A stretch of DNA of 64,000 bases. Origin: Streptomyces lomondensis (GTDB lineage: Bacteria; Actinomycetota; Actinomycetes; Streptomycetales; Streptomycetaceae). The notes beneath the pieces were generated by a model. It did no database searches. It saw only the letters and a program-made list of their open reading frames with translations, and had not been told where the DNA came from. Positions 44,480 to 53,295 of the stretch are shown piece by piece (within the stretch, counting starts at the first letter, position 1; each line of letters opens with the position of its first letter). The stretch covers positions 352,931 to 416,930 of the forward strand of contig NZ_BMWC01000008.1 of NCBI RefSeq assembly GCF_014651035.1, read 5' to 3'. The translations under genes were made by a program, and so were the position numbers.

Positions 44480-46588
44480 CTACGGGCGCCAGTTCGCCAG
44501 TACGCCGTCGTAGAGCTCCTTGTCCGTGAGCTCTCGGGGGGTTTCGCCGGCGAGGAAGTGGGACGTGTTGGGGGTCTTGAGCTTGCGGAGGTAGTCGAAG
44601 GCCTTGTTCTCCGGGTCGCCGAAGGCGACGAAGGAGAAGAAGACGGTGGGGTGGGTCTTGGCGGCGTTGGTGAGGGACTGGGTGGCGGGGGTCTTGGCGT
44701 CTGGGGCGCCGTCGGTCTGGAAGACCACGAGGGCGGGGGTGCCGGGGGCTTCCTTGTCGTGGTGGGCGAGGACTGCTTCGACCGCTGCGTGGTAGCTGGT
44801 GCGGCCCATGCGGCCGAGGCTGGCGTGCAGGTCGTCGATCTTGTTCTCGTGGTCGGTGAGGGTGATCTCGCCGGTGCCGTCGAGTTCGGTGGAGAAGAAG
44901 ACGACCGGGACGGTGGCCTCGGGGTCGAGGTGGGCCGCGAGGGCGAGGGTCTGTTCGGCGAGGGCCTGGGCGGAGCCGTCCTTGTAGTACGGGCGCATGG
45001 AGGCGGAGCGGTCGAGGACGAGGTAGACCTTGGCTCGGGTGCCGGTGAGGTTGTGGGTCTTGAGGGTGGTGGCGGCGGCGCGGTAGGCGGTGGTCAGGCT
45101 GGGGGCGCGGGTCTTGAGCTGGGTGAGGGTGAGGGCGGGCTTCTCGGCCTTGGCCTCGGCTTCGCCTTCGGCCGTGTCGTTCCCACCCGCACCACCCGTG
45201 CTGCTTTCGTTGTCGGGTGCGGGTGGCCCCTGTGGGGGCTGGGCGCCGTCGGCGGCTGCGGCTTCGGCTGCGGGTTCGGCTGCGGGTTCGGGGGTGACCG
45301 GCGGCTCCGCCTTGGCCGCGGGCTCCGTGTCGGCCGTCGGCTTTGCCTCGGCCTCAGGTGCCGCCGTCTCCGGCTCGGGCGTCGGCTCCGTCGTCGGGGA
45401 GGCGGTTGCTGCGGCTGCCGGTTCCGGTGTTGCCGGCTGGGCCGGGGTGGGCTCGGGCTCGGCTTCCGCCTTCGGGGCGGTTTCCGTCGCCGCCGGGGCG
45501 TCGGACTCGGCCGCAGTCTTCGCCTCCGGCTTGGCCGCGGGCTCGGGCTGCGCCTCGCCCTCCGGGCCGGCCTTGGACTTCTCCGCCGACGTCTCGGACG
45601 CCGATGACTTCTCGGGGTCCTCGGTCGTCTGAGGCGCCTCGGTCGTCTGGGGCTCGGCGGTGGTCGCAGCTTCCGCCTCGGCCGGGGTCTCTGCCTCGGC
45701 CGGGGTCTCTGCCTGGGCCGGGGTCTCCGCCTCGGCCGCAGCCTCCGTCGGCTCCGCAGCCTCCGTCGGCTCCTCTGCGGCCGACGGCTTCTCGGCGACC
45801 GGCTCCTCGACGATCTCCGGCTCGTCGGCCTTCGGCTGCTCGACCTTCGGCTCCTCGACGGCCGGCTTCTCGTCCGTAGCCGCCTCCGCCTCCGGCTCCG
45901 CCTGGGCCACCGGCTCCTCGACGGCGGACTCCGCAGCGCCCGCCGGCTCCTCGGCAGCCGTCGGCTTTTCCGCGACGGTCGGCTCGTCCACGCCCTCCGG
46001 CTCCGCGATGGTCGGCTCCGCGGAGCGGTCGGCAGCCGTCGGCTTTTCCGCGACGGCCGGCTCGTCCACGCCCTCCGGCTCCGCGATGGTCGGCTCCGCG
46101 GAGCGGTCGGCAGCCGTCGGCTTCTCCGCGACGGCCGGCTCGTCCACGCCCTCCGGCTCCGCGACGGTCGCCTCCGCGGAGCGGTCGGTAACCGTCGGCT
46201 TCTCCGCCGTCGGCTCCTCGGCCATCCCCGGCTTCTCGACACCCCCCGCCTTCTCCCCCGGCTCCCCCTCAGCCGAGCGCGTCGGCCGGGGGACCGCCAC
46301 CCGGTCGAAGGCCGCTGATACGAGGTCGTGTGCCTCGGGGGACGTCGGGCGGGGGTCGGGGACCGTGGCCGAGTGGTGCGGGGTCGGCTCGGGGGAGGGG
46401 GACGGGACCTTCGTGTCCGGGGAGGGGGGCGTCGGGGTCTCCTGGGACGGGACCGTGTGCTGGGGTGCCGGCGGCTCCTGCGCAGGCGCTGTCCCCGTGG
46501 TCGTCGTCTGCGCCGCACCCTCCGCCTCGGCGGTCCGTGACTTGCGTGACCGTCCGAACGCGTTCCGCAAGAGAGTGAGAATGCCCAT
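44480..46588 (-). CDS. VWA-domain protein with long acidic repeat region
   Basis: This is a 702-aa protein. Residues 1-20 are basic (LLRNAFGRSRKSR). About residues 20-480 are low-complexity Ala/Glu/Pro/Thr with in-frame repeats of EPEGVDEPAVAEKPTAADRS. The VWA domain begins near 515 with the MIDAS motif YLVLDRSASM, then GRMGRTSYHAAVEAV and VVFQTDGAPDAK, and is of the TerF/TerY-like type linked to stress and tellurite clusters. No membrane helix or signal is present, so it is cytoplasmic. No ter genes are in this window. It is followed by metG on the same strand. Confidence 0.8.
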   Translation of the reverse strand: MGILTLLRNAFGRSRKSRTAEAEGAAQTTTTGTAPAQEPPAPQHTVPSQETPTPPSPDTKVPSPSPEPTPHHSATVPDPRPTSPEAHDLVSAAFDRVAVPRPTRSAEGEPGEKAGGVEKPGMAEEPTAEKPTVTDRSAEATVAEPEGVDEPAVAEKPTAADRSAEPTIAEPEGVDEPAVAEKPTAADRSAEPTIAEPEGVDEPTVAEKPTAAEEPAGAAESAVEEPVAQAEPEAEAATDEKPAVEEPKVEQPKADEPEIVEEPVAEKPSAAEEPTEAAEPTEAAAEAETPAQAETPAEAETPAEAEAATTAEPQTTEAPQTTEDPEKSSASETSAEKSKAGPEGEAQPEPAAKPEAKTAAESDAPAATETAPKAEAEPEPTPAQPATPEPAAAATASPTTEPTPEPETAAPEAEAKPTADTEPAAKAEPPVTPEPAAEPAAEAAAADGAQPPQGPPAPDNESSTGGAGGNDTAEGEAEAKAEKPALTLTQLKTRAPSLTTAYRAAATTLKTHNLTGTRAKVYLVLDRSASMRPYYKDGSAQALAEQTLALAAHLDPEATVPVVFFSTELDGTGEITLTDHENKIDDLHASLGRMGRTSYHAAVEAVLAHHDKEAPGTPALVVFQTDGAPDAKTPATQSLTNAAKTHPTVFFSFVAFGDPENKAFDYLRKLKTPNTSHFLAGETPRELTDKELYDGVLANWRP
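45960..46193. repeat. three tandem 78-bp repeats inside VWA gene
   Basis: Copies beginning gtcggcttttccgcgacg start at 45960, 46038 and 46116, and a partial copy at 46194. They are 26 codons long and keep the frame. Identity between copies is very high, indicating recent expansion. Confidence 0.88.
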
Positions 46589-46777
46589 GTGCGCGCAACC
46601 CTTCGCGTGAGTTGATGCCCGTCAATCCCTGGCCAGGACGGACACGTAAGGTTAGCGGCCCTCCTGCGCGATCTTGGGCAGGGTCAGGTGTGCGGGGTCC
46701 ACCCTGTCAAGAGGGACATCCGGCCTGCACAGGTGTCGCCGCGCCGAATCGCCGTAACCCCCGTACGGCTGCTGTGG

Positions 46778-46799
46778 GTTCACTCGTTGTTCACCAGGG
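46778..46799 (+). promoter_or_regulatory. PHO box (PhoP-binding direct repeats)
   Basis: GTTCACTCGTT followed directly by GTTCACCAGGG is an 11-bp direct repeat matching the Streptomyces PhoP consensus (GTTCACC-type units). It lies 70-91 bp before the PhoX-type phosphatase start, so phosphate starvation is the expected signal. Confidence 0.8.
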
Positions 46800-46868
46800 C
46801 GCCCGGCTCCCGCACGTATGTGCCCCTACGGTCACGCTGACACCATGGGCATCCAAGGAGAGATCAAA

Positions 46869-48962
46869 GTGCGAAAGCTGCTGCCGTTGATCGGAACGCC
46901 GTCCGGATCGCACCCCGGCGGCCGGTCCGCGATGACCTGTCGTTTCCGGTGTGGTGACGCCTGCTTCCACGAGGTGCCCAACACCAGCACCAACGAGTAC
47001 GTCGGTGACGTGATCGCCGGTGCCCTCAGCCGGCGGTCGATGATGCGCGCCGCGGCCGTGGTGACCGTGGCCGCCGCCGGGGCCGGTGCCGTCGGTGTCG
47101 GGCAGGCTCCCCAGGCCGGTGCTGCCGCCGCGGCCGTCCCGGCCGGCGCCGCTTCCGATGCCGCCCGCCGTAAGTCCGGCGCCCGCGGGCTGCGCTTCTC
47201 GCCCGTCGCGCCCAACACCGCCGACGCCGTGACCGTGCCGGAGGGGTACCGGCAGAACGTCGTCATCCGGTGGGGCGAGCCCATCCTGCGCGGGGCGCCC
47301 GCCTTCGACCCGGAGAAGCAGACCGCCAAGGCCCAGGCCGGTCAGTTCGGGTACAACTGCGACTTCCTCGCGCTGCTTCCGCTGCCGGGTGAGCGGGGGC
47401 GGCAGCTCCTCGTCGCCAACCACGAGTACACCGACGAGATTCTTATGTTCCGGGGGTACGACGCCGCCAACCCGACGCGGGAGCAGGTCGAGATCGCCTG
47501 GGCCGCGCACGGGCTTTCCGCCGTGGTGGTGGAAGGGGACCGGAAGACCGGGAAGCTCACCGCTGTTTCCCGGCATCAGCTGAACCGGCGTGTCACCGCC
47601 ACCACCGAGTTCCGGCTCACCGGGCCCGTCGCCGGGTCCGACCTCGTGAAGACCTCCGCCGACCCGAGCGGCACCAAGGTGCTCGGCACCCTCAACAACT
47701 GCTCGGGCGGTGTCACCCCGTGGGGCACGACCCTGCACGGCGAGGAGAACTTCAACCAGTACTTCGCCAACAGCAGCCGGGCGACCGACAAGCGGTACGG
47801 CATCGGGACCGGGGCCAGCGAGCGCAAGTGGGAACGGTTCGACAAGCGGTTCGACGTCGCCCAGGAGCCGAACGAGGTGCACCGGTTCGGGTACGTCGTG
47901 GAGCTCGACCCGTACGACCCGGACTCCACGCCCCGTAAGCACACCGCGCTCGGGCGGTTCAAGCACGAGGCCGCGACCGTGCGGCTGACGCACGACGGGC
48001 GGCCGGTCGTGTACTCGGGTGACGACGAGCGGTTCGACTACTTCTACAAGTTCGTCAGCAGCAAGCGGATGAAGCGCGGGACCTCCCGGGCCGTCCGCGA
48101 GCACAACCTCTCCCTGCTCGACGAGGGCACGCTGTACGTCGCCAAGCTCACCGGTGACTCCCCCGCCATCGAGATCGACGGCACGGGCAAGCTCCCGAAC
48201 GACGGCGAGTTCGACGGGAGCGGGGAGTGGATCCCGCTGGCCACCGCCACCGCCACCGCCGACGGTGCCGTCTCGCACGTGGAGGGCATGAGCGCCGACG
48301 AGGTGTTCGTCTTCACGCGGCTCGCCGGTGACAAGGTGGGCGCGACGAAGATGGACCGGCCCGAGGACATCGAGCCCAACCCGGTGACCGGCAAGGTCTA
48401 CGTCGCCCTGACGAACAACAGCAACCGTGGTGTCGGCTCCAACGCCAAGGCGGACGAGGCCAACCCCCGCAACGCCAACAAGCACGGGCACGTGCTGGAG
48501 CTCACCGAGCGGTGGAACCGGCCCGAGAGCACGAAGTTCGCCTGGTCGCTGTTCCTCGTCGCCGGTGACCCGGACGACCCGGCGACCTACTTCGCCGGCT
48601 TCCCGAAGGACGGCGTCAGCCCGATCTCCTGCCCGGACAACGTCGCCTTCGACCCCTACGGCAACCTGTGGATCTCCACCGACGGCGCCCAGCTCGGCTC
48701 GCACGACGGCCTGTTCGGCGTGGCGACCCGGGGTGAGCGGCGCGGTGAGCTGAAGCAGTTCCTGACCGTGCCGAAGGGCGCCGAGACCTGCGGTCCGATC
48801 ATCCAGGACCGGCGCGTCCTCGTCGCCGTGCAGCACCCGGGCGAGATCGACGGCGCGTCCGTGGAGAAGCCCGCCAGCACCTGGCCCGACGGGCCCGGCA
48901 CGTACGTCCGGCCGGCGGTCGTGGCCGTGTGGCGTGCCGACGGCAGCGACATCGGCTGCTGA
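46869..48962 (+). CDS. PhoX-type (DUF839) alkaline phosphatase, Tat-exported
   Basis: This 697-aa protein has its Tat motif at residues 54-57 (SRRSMMRAAAVVTVAAAGAG) after a long n-region that contains CRFRCGDAC. The mature part has DUF839/PhoX features: FGYNCDFLALLPLPG, VANHEYTDE, HGLSAVVVE, NNCSGGVTPWGTTLHGEENF and YSGDDERFDYFYKF. PhoX enzymes use Ca and Fe to release phosphate from esters outside the cell. GTG at 46869 follows AAGGAG. The PHO box upstream agrees with this role. Confidence 0.9.
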   Translation: MRKLLPLIGTPSGSHPGGRSAMTCRFRCGDACFHEVPNTSTNEYVGDVIAGALSRRSMMRAAAVVTVAAAGAGAVGVGQAPQAGAAAAAVPAGAASDAARRKSGARGLRFSPVAPNTADAVTVPEGYRQNVVIRWGEPILRGAPAFDPEKQTAKAQAGQFGYNCDFLALLPLPGERGRQLLVANHEYTDEILMFRGYDAANPTREQVEIAWAAHGLSAVVVEGDRKTGKLTAVSRHQLNRRVTATTEFRLTGPVAGSDLVKTSADPSGTKVLGTLNNCSGGVTPWGTTLHGEENFNQYFANSSRATDKRYGIGTGASERKWERFDKRFDVAQEPNEVHRFGYVVELDPYDPDSTPRKHTALGRFKHEAATVRLTHDGRPVVYSGDDERFDYFYKFVSSKRMKRGTSRAVREHNLSLLDEGTLYVAKLTGDSPAIEIDGTGKLPNDGEFDGSGEWIPLATATATADGAVSHVEGMSADEVFVFTRLAGDKVGATKMDRPEDIEPNPVTGKVYVALTNNSNRGVGSNAKADEANPRNANKHGHVLELTERWNRPESTKFAWSLFLVAGDPDDPATYFAGFPKDGVSPISCPDNVAFDPYGNLWISTDGAQLGSHDGLFGVATRGERRGELKQFLTVPKGAETCGPIIQDRRVLVAVQHPGEIDGASVEKPASTWPDGPGTYVRPAVVAVWRADGSDIGC

Positions 48963-48974
48963 GCGAGCAGCCGC

Positions 48975-49020
48975 ACAGCAGGTGACAGGGGGTGCCCGCC
49001 GGGCGCTCCCTGTCTGCTGT
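48975..49020. terminator. imperfect hairpin between converging phosphatase genes
   Basis: acagcaggtgacaggg pairs, with a bulge, to ccctgtctgctgt around a GC-rich loop, placed between the stops of the two genes. Confidence 0.5.
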
Positions 49021-49032
49021 CCCCGGGTGTCC

Positions 49033-50034
49033 CTATCCGCCGTCGTGCAGCGTGAGGTCCGTGACGACCGCCCGGTGGTCGGTGTCGGCCAGGTCCAGGA
49101 AGCGGGTGCGGTCGGCCGCGAAGTCCCTGGACACCAGCACATGGTCGATCTGCGTGCCGAACGTCGGGGCGGTCGCGGCCGGCCAGGTGGCCGTGCGGTC
49201 GGCGCCGTCCAGGCGGGCGGCGTCGTACAGGCCGGTGTCGAGGATGCGGCGGAAGGCGGCGTGGTCCTGGGAGGCGTTGAAGTCGCCGGCCAGGACGAGC
49301 GGGGTGCCGCGGTCGGCGGCGGCCGCGTCGCGCACGGCGTCGAGCTCCCTGTTCCAGAGGTCCACCTGGCCGGGCAGCGGGGGCATGGGGTGGGCGAGCT
49401 GGAGCCGTACGGGGTGTCCGGCCACGTCGGCGATCGCGCCGGGCATGCCCATCGTGCCGGGGATGCCGTCCTCGGGGCGGAGCGGGAAGCGGCTGAGGAT
49501 GACGGAGCCCTCGGAGCCGCCGCCCTCCACGGCGCGGCGGTGCGGGTAGTCCCGCCCCAGGTCCCGCTTCAGCCGGGCGTCGCAGGTGTACTCGCATTCC
49601 TGTACGAAGACGACGTCCGGTTTCTCGCGGCGGACGGCGGCGACCAGGGACCCGGTGCCCTGGCCGAACTCGACGTTCGAGGTCAGCACGCGCAGGTCGG
49701 CGACCGGACGGCCGGCGGGGTCGCCGGTCTTGCCGTACGGCTCGGTGAACCAGGCCAGCAGGCCGAGCAGGACCACTCCCCAGAGCGTCCCGGGCCACCA
49801 GCGGGACAGCAGGGTGAGCAGCAGCGCCAGGGCCGTGGGCGCGAGCAGCCAGGGGAGGAAGGCGAGGACCTGCGGGACGGGCGTGATGCCGTCGCTGTCG
49901 GCGGCCCGCAAGCCGACGACCACGCTCACCCCGGCCAGCAGCAGGCCCGCGCACCAGGCGCCGAGCCGCCGTCCGGGCGGACGGTGCTGCGGCTCGTCGT
50001 CGGTGGCGGTCCACTCGGCAGCGGCGGTGTCCAA
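49033..50034 (-). CDS. membrane-anchored endonuclease/exonuclease/phosphatase family protein
   Basis: This 333-aa protein has three hydrophobic segments in residues 25-95 (LLLAGVSVVVGL, LAFLPWLLAPTALALLLTLL, WGVVLLGLLAWF). The EEP catalytic domain follows with VLTSNVEFGQGTG, VVFVQECEYTC (Glu), LVLAGDFNASQDH (GDFN) and QIDHVLVSRD (DH). Such enzymes cut phosphoesters outside the membrane. The start is TTG, with an AAGG about 9 bp upstream. Confidence 0.85.
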   Translation of the reverse strand: MDTAAAEWTATDDEPQHRPPGRRLGAWCAGLLLAGVSVVVGLRAADSDGITPVPQVLAFLPWLLAPTALALLLTLLSRWWPGTLWGVVLLGLLAWFTEPYGKTGDPAGRPVADLRVLTSNVEFGQGTGSLVAAVRREKPDVVFVQECEYTCDARLKRDLGRDYPHRRAVEGGGSEGSVILSRFPLRPEDGIPGTMGMPGAIADVAGHPVRLQLAHPMPPLPGQVDLWNRELDAVRDAAAADRGTPLVLAGDFNASQDHAAFRRILDTGLYDAARLDGADRTATWPAATAPTFGTQIDHVLVSRDFAADRTRFLDLADTDHRAVVTDLTLHDGG

Positions 50035-50077
50035 GGCCCGGCCTTCCGTTCGCGGGGTGGGATGCCCGAATCCTCCC

Positions 50078-50905
50078 TCAAAGACGGGGCGCGGCGGGGG
50101 AAGGTTGCCGTCCGTCGACCCGGGCGAGGAACTCCCCCAGTGCCGTGTCGAACTCCTCCGGGCGTTCCAGGTTCGGCATGTGTGCCGTGCCCTCGATGAC
50201 GTGCAGGGCCGCGTCCGGGAGGGCCGCGTGCATGGCCCGGGCGTCGGAGACCGGCGTGTAGGTGTCGTCGGCGCCCACCACGACCAGGGCCGGGACGGTG
50301 ACGCGGGTCAGCAGGGCGTTGTAGTCGGGGCGGCGGGCGCGGGCGCGCAGGGCCGCGGCGGCGCCCTCGGGGGAGGTGGCCGTCATCATGCGGTGGACGT
50401 GCGCCTTGACCTCGGCGGACGCGTACGGCGCGACCATCCGCTCCAGGACCTCGTCGGCGTAGCCGCGCATGCCCTCCGCGAGGAGGCGGTCCGCCATGGC
50501 GTCGCGGGCGCGGACGCCCTCCGGGGTCTCGGCGGAGGGGAAGGTGTCGGCGAGGACCAGGCCGCGGACGCGCTCGGGGAACAGGCGGTAGCAGTCCATG
50601 ACGATCTGGCCGCCCATCGACAGGCCCGCCAGCACGCAGGACTCCACCTTCAAATCGTCCAGCAGGGCCTCGATGTCCCGGGCGAATCCGGAGAAGTCCG
50701 TGACGGCCGGGGCCGTCGGGGAAGCGCCGTAGCCGCGCAGGTCGGGGACGATGACGCGGCGCGTCGCCGAGAACGTCTCGACCTGCGGGGCCCACATCGT
50801 GCGGTCGAAGGGGTGGCCGTGGACGAGAACCAGGGGGACCGGGGGGACAAGGGGCTGCCGAGGAGAAACGGGGCCTTTGTCCTCGTATGCGAGGAAGGGT
50901 GCCAT
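50078..50905 (-). CDS. alpha/beta hydrolase
   Basis: This 275-aa protein has an oxyanion strand LVLVHGHPFDRTMW, nucleophile GLSMGG, acid Asp in VVVGADDTYTPV and catalytic His in EGTAHMPNLERPEEF. It is similar to 3-oxoadipate enol-lactonase and related esterases; substrate not decided. ATG at 50905 begins MAPFLAYEDKG. It is divergent from the MocR gene with direct repeats between, so it is a likely target. Confidence 0.87.
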   Translation of the reverse strand: MAPFLAYEDKGPVSPRQPLVPPVPLVLVHGHPFDRTMWAPQVETFSATRRVIVPDLRGYGASPTAPAVTDFSGFARDIEALLDDLKVESCVLAGLSMGGQIVMDCYRLFPERVRGLVLADTFPSAETPEGVRARDAMADRLLAEGMRGYADEVLERMVAPYASAEVKAHVHRMMTATSPEGAAAALRARARRPDYNALLTRVTVPALVVVGADDTYTPVSDARAMHAALPDAALHVIEGTAHMPNLERPEEFDTALGEFLARVDGRQPSPAAPRL

Positions 50906-50931
50906 GGGGACGACCCTAGGGCGCCCAACTA

Positions 50932-50965
50932 CTCGGTGCAATAAGATCTTTGCTCTCGGTGCAAT
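50932..50965. promoter_or_regulatory. 11-bp direct repeats between hydrolase and MocR genes
   Basis: ctcggtgcaat occurs at 50932-50942 and 50955-50965, 23 bp apart on the same face of the helix, in an AT-rich stretch (ataagatctttg). MocR/GabR-type regulators bind direct repeats, so this is a likely binding site. Confidence 0.65.
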
Positions 50966-50984
50966 GCAAGAGGGAGGCCGACCG

Positions 50985-52331
50985 ATGGGTGACTACCGGC
51001 GCATCGCCGACCGGATCGCCGACGACATCGCCACCGGCCGGCTCAAGCCCGGCCAACGGCTGCCTCCGCAGCGGGCGTTCGCGCGGCGCCGGGGGATCGC
51101 GTCGTCGACGGCCGGGCGGGTGTACGGCGAACTCGTACGGCGCGGGCTGGTCGTCGGCGAGGTCGGGCGCGGCACCTTCGTACGGGCCGCTCCCGCCGGA
51201 CCGGCGGGGCAGGCGCTCATCGAGGCCGGTCCGGCCGCGGCGCCCGTCAACCTGGAGCTCAACTACCCGTCCGCGCCCGGCCAGCCGGAGCTGCTCGCCC
51301 CCGTGCTCGCGCCGCTGCTGCGGCCCGACGTACTGGCCGAGGCCCTGCGGCCGGCGGCCGCCACCGGCACCGCGTCCGCCCGGGAGGCCGCGGCCGGCCT
51401 CCTCGCCACCCCGGGCTGGCGCCCCGGCCCGGAGCGGCTGCTGTTCACCGGCAACGCCCGCCAGGCCATCGCCGCCGTGCTGGCCTCCCTGGTCCGGCCG
51501 GGCGGCCGGGTCGGCGTGGAGCAGCTGACGTATCCGCTGGTCAAGGAGATCGCGGTCCGGCTCGGCATCACCCTGGTGCCGCTGGCCGGTGACGCGGCCG
51601 GACTGCTCCCGGAGGCCGTCGCCGCCGCGCACCGTACGGCGCCGCTGTCCGCCCTCTACGTGCAGCCGACCCTGCACAACCCGACGTCCCTGACGACGAG
51701 CCGCACCCGGCTGCTCCAACTCGCCGCCTTGGTCCATGACTTGGACCTGCCGGTCGTGGAGGACCGCATCTGGTCCTTCCTCCACACGCCCGGCGACCCC
51801 TTCGCCGTCCACGCCCCGGCCCTCACCCACGTCGTGGACGGACTCTCCAAGCGGGTCGCCCCCGGGCTCACCGTCGGCTTTCTCGTCGTGCCGCCGCACC
51901 GGGCCGGTGCCGTGGCCGACGCCGTGCGGTCGGGCGGGTGGAGCGCGGGGCGGTTCGCGCTGGAGGCGGCCGTGCGGTGGGTGGTGGAGGGGACGGTGGC
52001 CCGGCTGGTGGAGGCCAAGCGGGCCGACGCGGCCCGGCGGCAGCGGATCCTCGCCGAGGAGCTCGCGGGCTTCGCCGTACGGTCCGCCCCGCACGCCTAC
52101 TTCGCCTGGTGGGAGCTGCCCGCCCCCTGGCGCGCGGACACCTTCACGGGCGCCGCCGCCGCGCACGGCATCGCCGTCACGCCCGGCCCCGCCTTCGCCG
52201 TCGCGCCCGGCCACACGCCCGACGCGGTCAGGCTCGGGCTCGCGTCGGCTCCGGAGCCGGATCTGCGGCGGGCCCTGCGGACCCTGGCGCACGTCGCCGC
52301 GCGGCGAGCCGGGGACCGTAGCGGCCCGTGA
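50985..52331 (+). CDS. MocR-type GntR regulator with aminotransferase-like domain
   Basis: This is a 448-aa protein. Residues 1-70 form a GntR winged helix (YRRIADRIADDIATGRLKPGQ, then IASSTAGRVYGELVRRGLV). From 85 on it is a fold-type I aminotransferase domain, with the PLP lysine in VVDGLSKRVAPGLTVGF, preceded by PVVEDRIWSFL (pyridine-binding Asp). These proteins sense amino compounds or PLP. ATG at 50985 follows AGGGAGG. An in-frame ATG at 50964 would lie inside the direct repeat. Its end overlaps a convergent membrane gene. Confidence 0.88.
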   Translation: MGDYRRIADRIADDIATGRLKPGQRLPPQRAFARRRGIASSTAGRVYGELVRRGLVVGEVGRGTFVRAAPAGPAGQALIEAGPAAAPVNLELNYPSAPGQPELLAPVLAPLLRPDVLAEALRPAAATGTASAREAAAGLLATPGWRPGPERLLFTGNARQAIAAVLASLVRPGGRVGVEQLTYPLVKEIAVRLGITLVPLAGDAAGLLPEAVAAAHRTAPLSALYVQPTLHNPTSLTTSRTRLLQLAALVHDLDLPVVEDRIWSFLHTPGDPFAVHAPALTHVVDGLSKRVAPGLTVGFLVVPPHRAGAVADAVRSGGWSAGRFALEAAVRWVVEGTVARLVEAKRADAARRQRILAEELAGFAVRSAPHAYFAWWELPAPWRADTFTGAAAAHGIAVTPGPAFAVAPGHTPDAVRLGLASAPEPDLRRALRTLAHVAARRAGDRSGP

Positions 52332-53178
52332 GCCACGCGCCGAGCGCCAGCGCGAGGCCCAGGGCGCACAGCAGCCAGGACACCGTGCGCAGGGTGGCCG
52401 TGAGGGCGTCGTAGACCGCGCCGGCGGCCGGGCGGTGCAGGGCGTCGGGCAGGTCGGCGAGGGTGAGGCGGCGGCCGATCGAGAGCGCCAGGACCAGCAG
52501 CGCGCCGCCCAGGGCCGTGCCGAGGCCGAGGGCGGTGACCGCGCGGCGGCGGCACGCGGCGACGCCGATCCCGGCGACGGTGAGGACGGCGGCGGCGAGC
52601 GGCAACCAGAAGGCGGCGGTGTCCAGCACGTGGAACCCCCTGCGCAGTCGGTCCACGTCCGCGGCCGGGAGCACCGGGACGCGGGTGTGCGTGACCGGGA
52701 TGCGGTGGGCGAACGGCACGTGGTCGGCGGAGAGCCGGTGTTTGACGCTGGTGAGGACCGGGGCGACGTCGACGGTGACCGGGCCCGCGTGCGGGCGGTC
52801 GTCGCGCAGGGCGCGCAGCACGGCGGCGTGGACCGCCCGGTTCGCCGCGTCCCAGGCCGTGCGGTAGGCCTCGGTCCGGGTGAACGAGCGCGCCGCGTCG
52901 TGCACGAAGGGCCCGACCGCGCCCCGCAGCGGACCGGTGTCGAACTCGTGTCCGGTCTCCCGCATGAAGCCGTCCCCGACGGCGTCCGCCACCGCGTGCC
53001 GCACGTCCGGGTCGGCGGCGAGCGGTGCCATCGTCCGGACGTAGCGGCCGGTGTCGGTCAGCCCGTGCGCCGCCCAGGACGCGAGCGCCGCGAACGGCAG
53101 GAGCAGGCACGCGAGGGCGAGCAGAACGGCCGACAGGCGGTTCCGCAGCCGTGGGGGCGCCTTCTCGGGTACGGACAC
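52228..53178 (-). CDS. four-helix membrane protein of unknown function
   Basis: This 316-aa protein has one N-terminal membrane helix (AVLLALACLLLPFAALASWA) followed by about 150 external residues (LTDTGRYVRTMAPLAADPDV, FDTGPLRGAVGPFVHDAARS). Three further helices occur at the C-terminus (LPLAAAVLTVAGIGVAA, ALGLGTALGGALLVLAL, LLCALGLALALGAW). This layout is a common but unnamed actinobacterial family. The GTG start is weak; its GGAGG is only one base away. The last 104 bp overlap the end of the MocR gene on the other strand. Confidence 0.65.
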   Translation of the reverse strand: MSVPEKAPPRLRNRLSAVLLALACLLLPFAALASWAAHGLTDTGRYVRTMAPLAADPDVRHAVADAVGDGFMRETGHEFDTGPLRGAVGPFVHDAARSFTRTEAYRTAWDAANRAVHAAVLRALRDDRPHAGPVTVDVAPVLTSVKHRLSADHVPFAHRIPVTHTRVPVLPAADVDRLRRGFHVLDTAAFWLPLAAAVLTVAGIGVAACRRRAVTALGLGTALGGALLVLALSIGRRLTLADLPDALHRPAAGAVYDALTATLRTVSWLLCALGLALALGAWLTGRYGPRLAARRRAPGSAGPAADPAPEPTRARA

Positions 53179-53295
53179 CCCTCCAGGCAAGGCGTGACGG
53201 GCCGCTCCCGCGAGCGGTGTGACTGCATTCGGCCTCACAGGTCGAGCCGAACGGGCGCCCGCGCGAGGCCGGTACCGGTACGGGATGAGCCGGCA

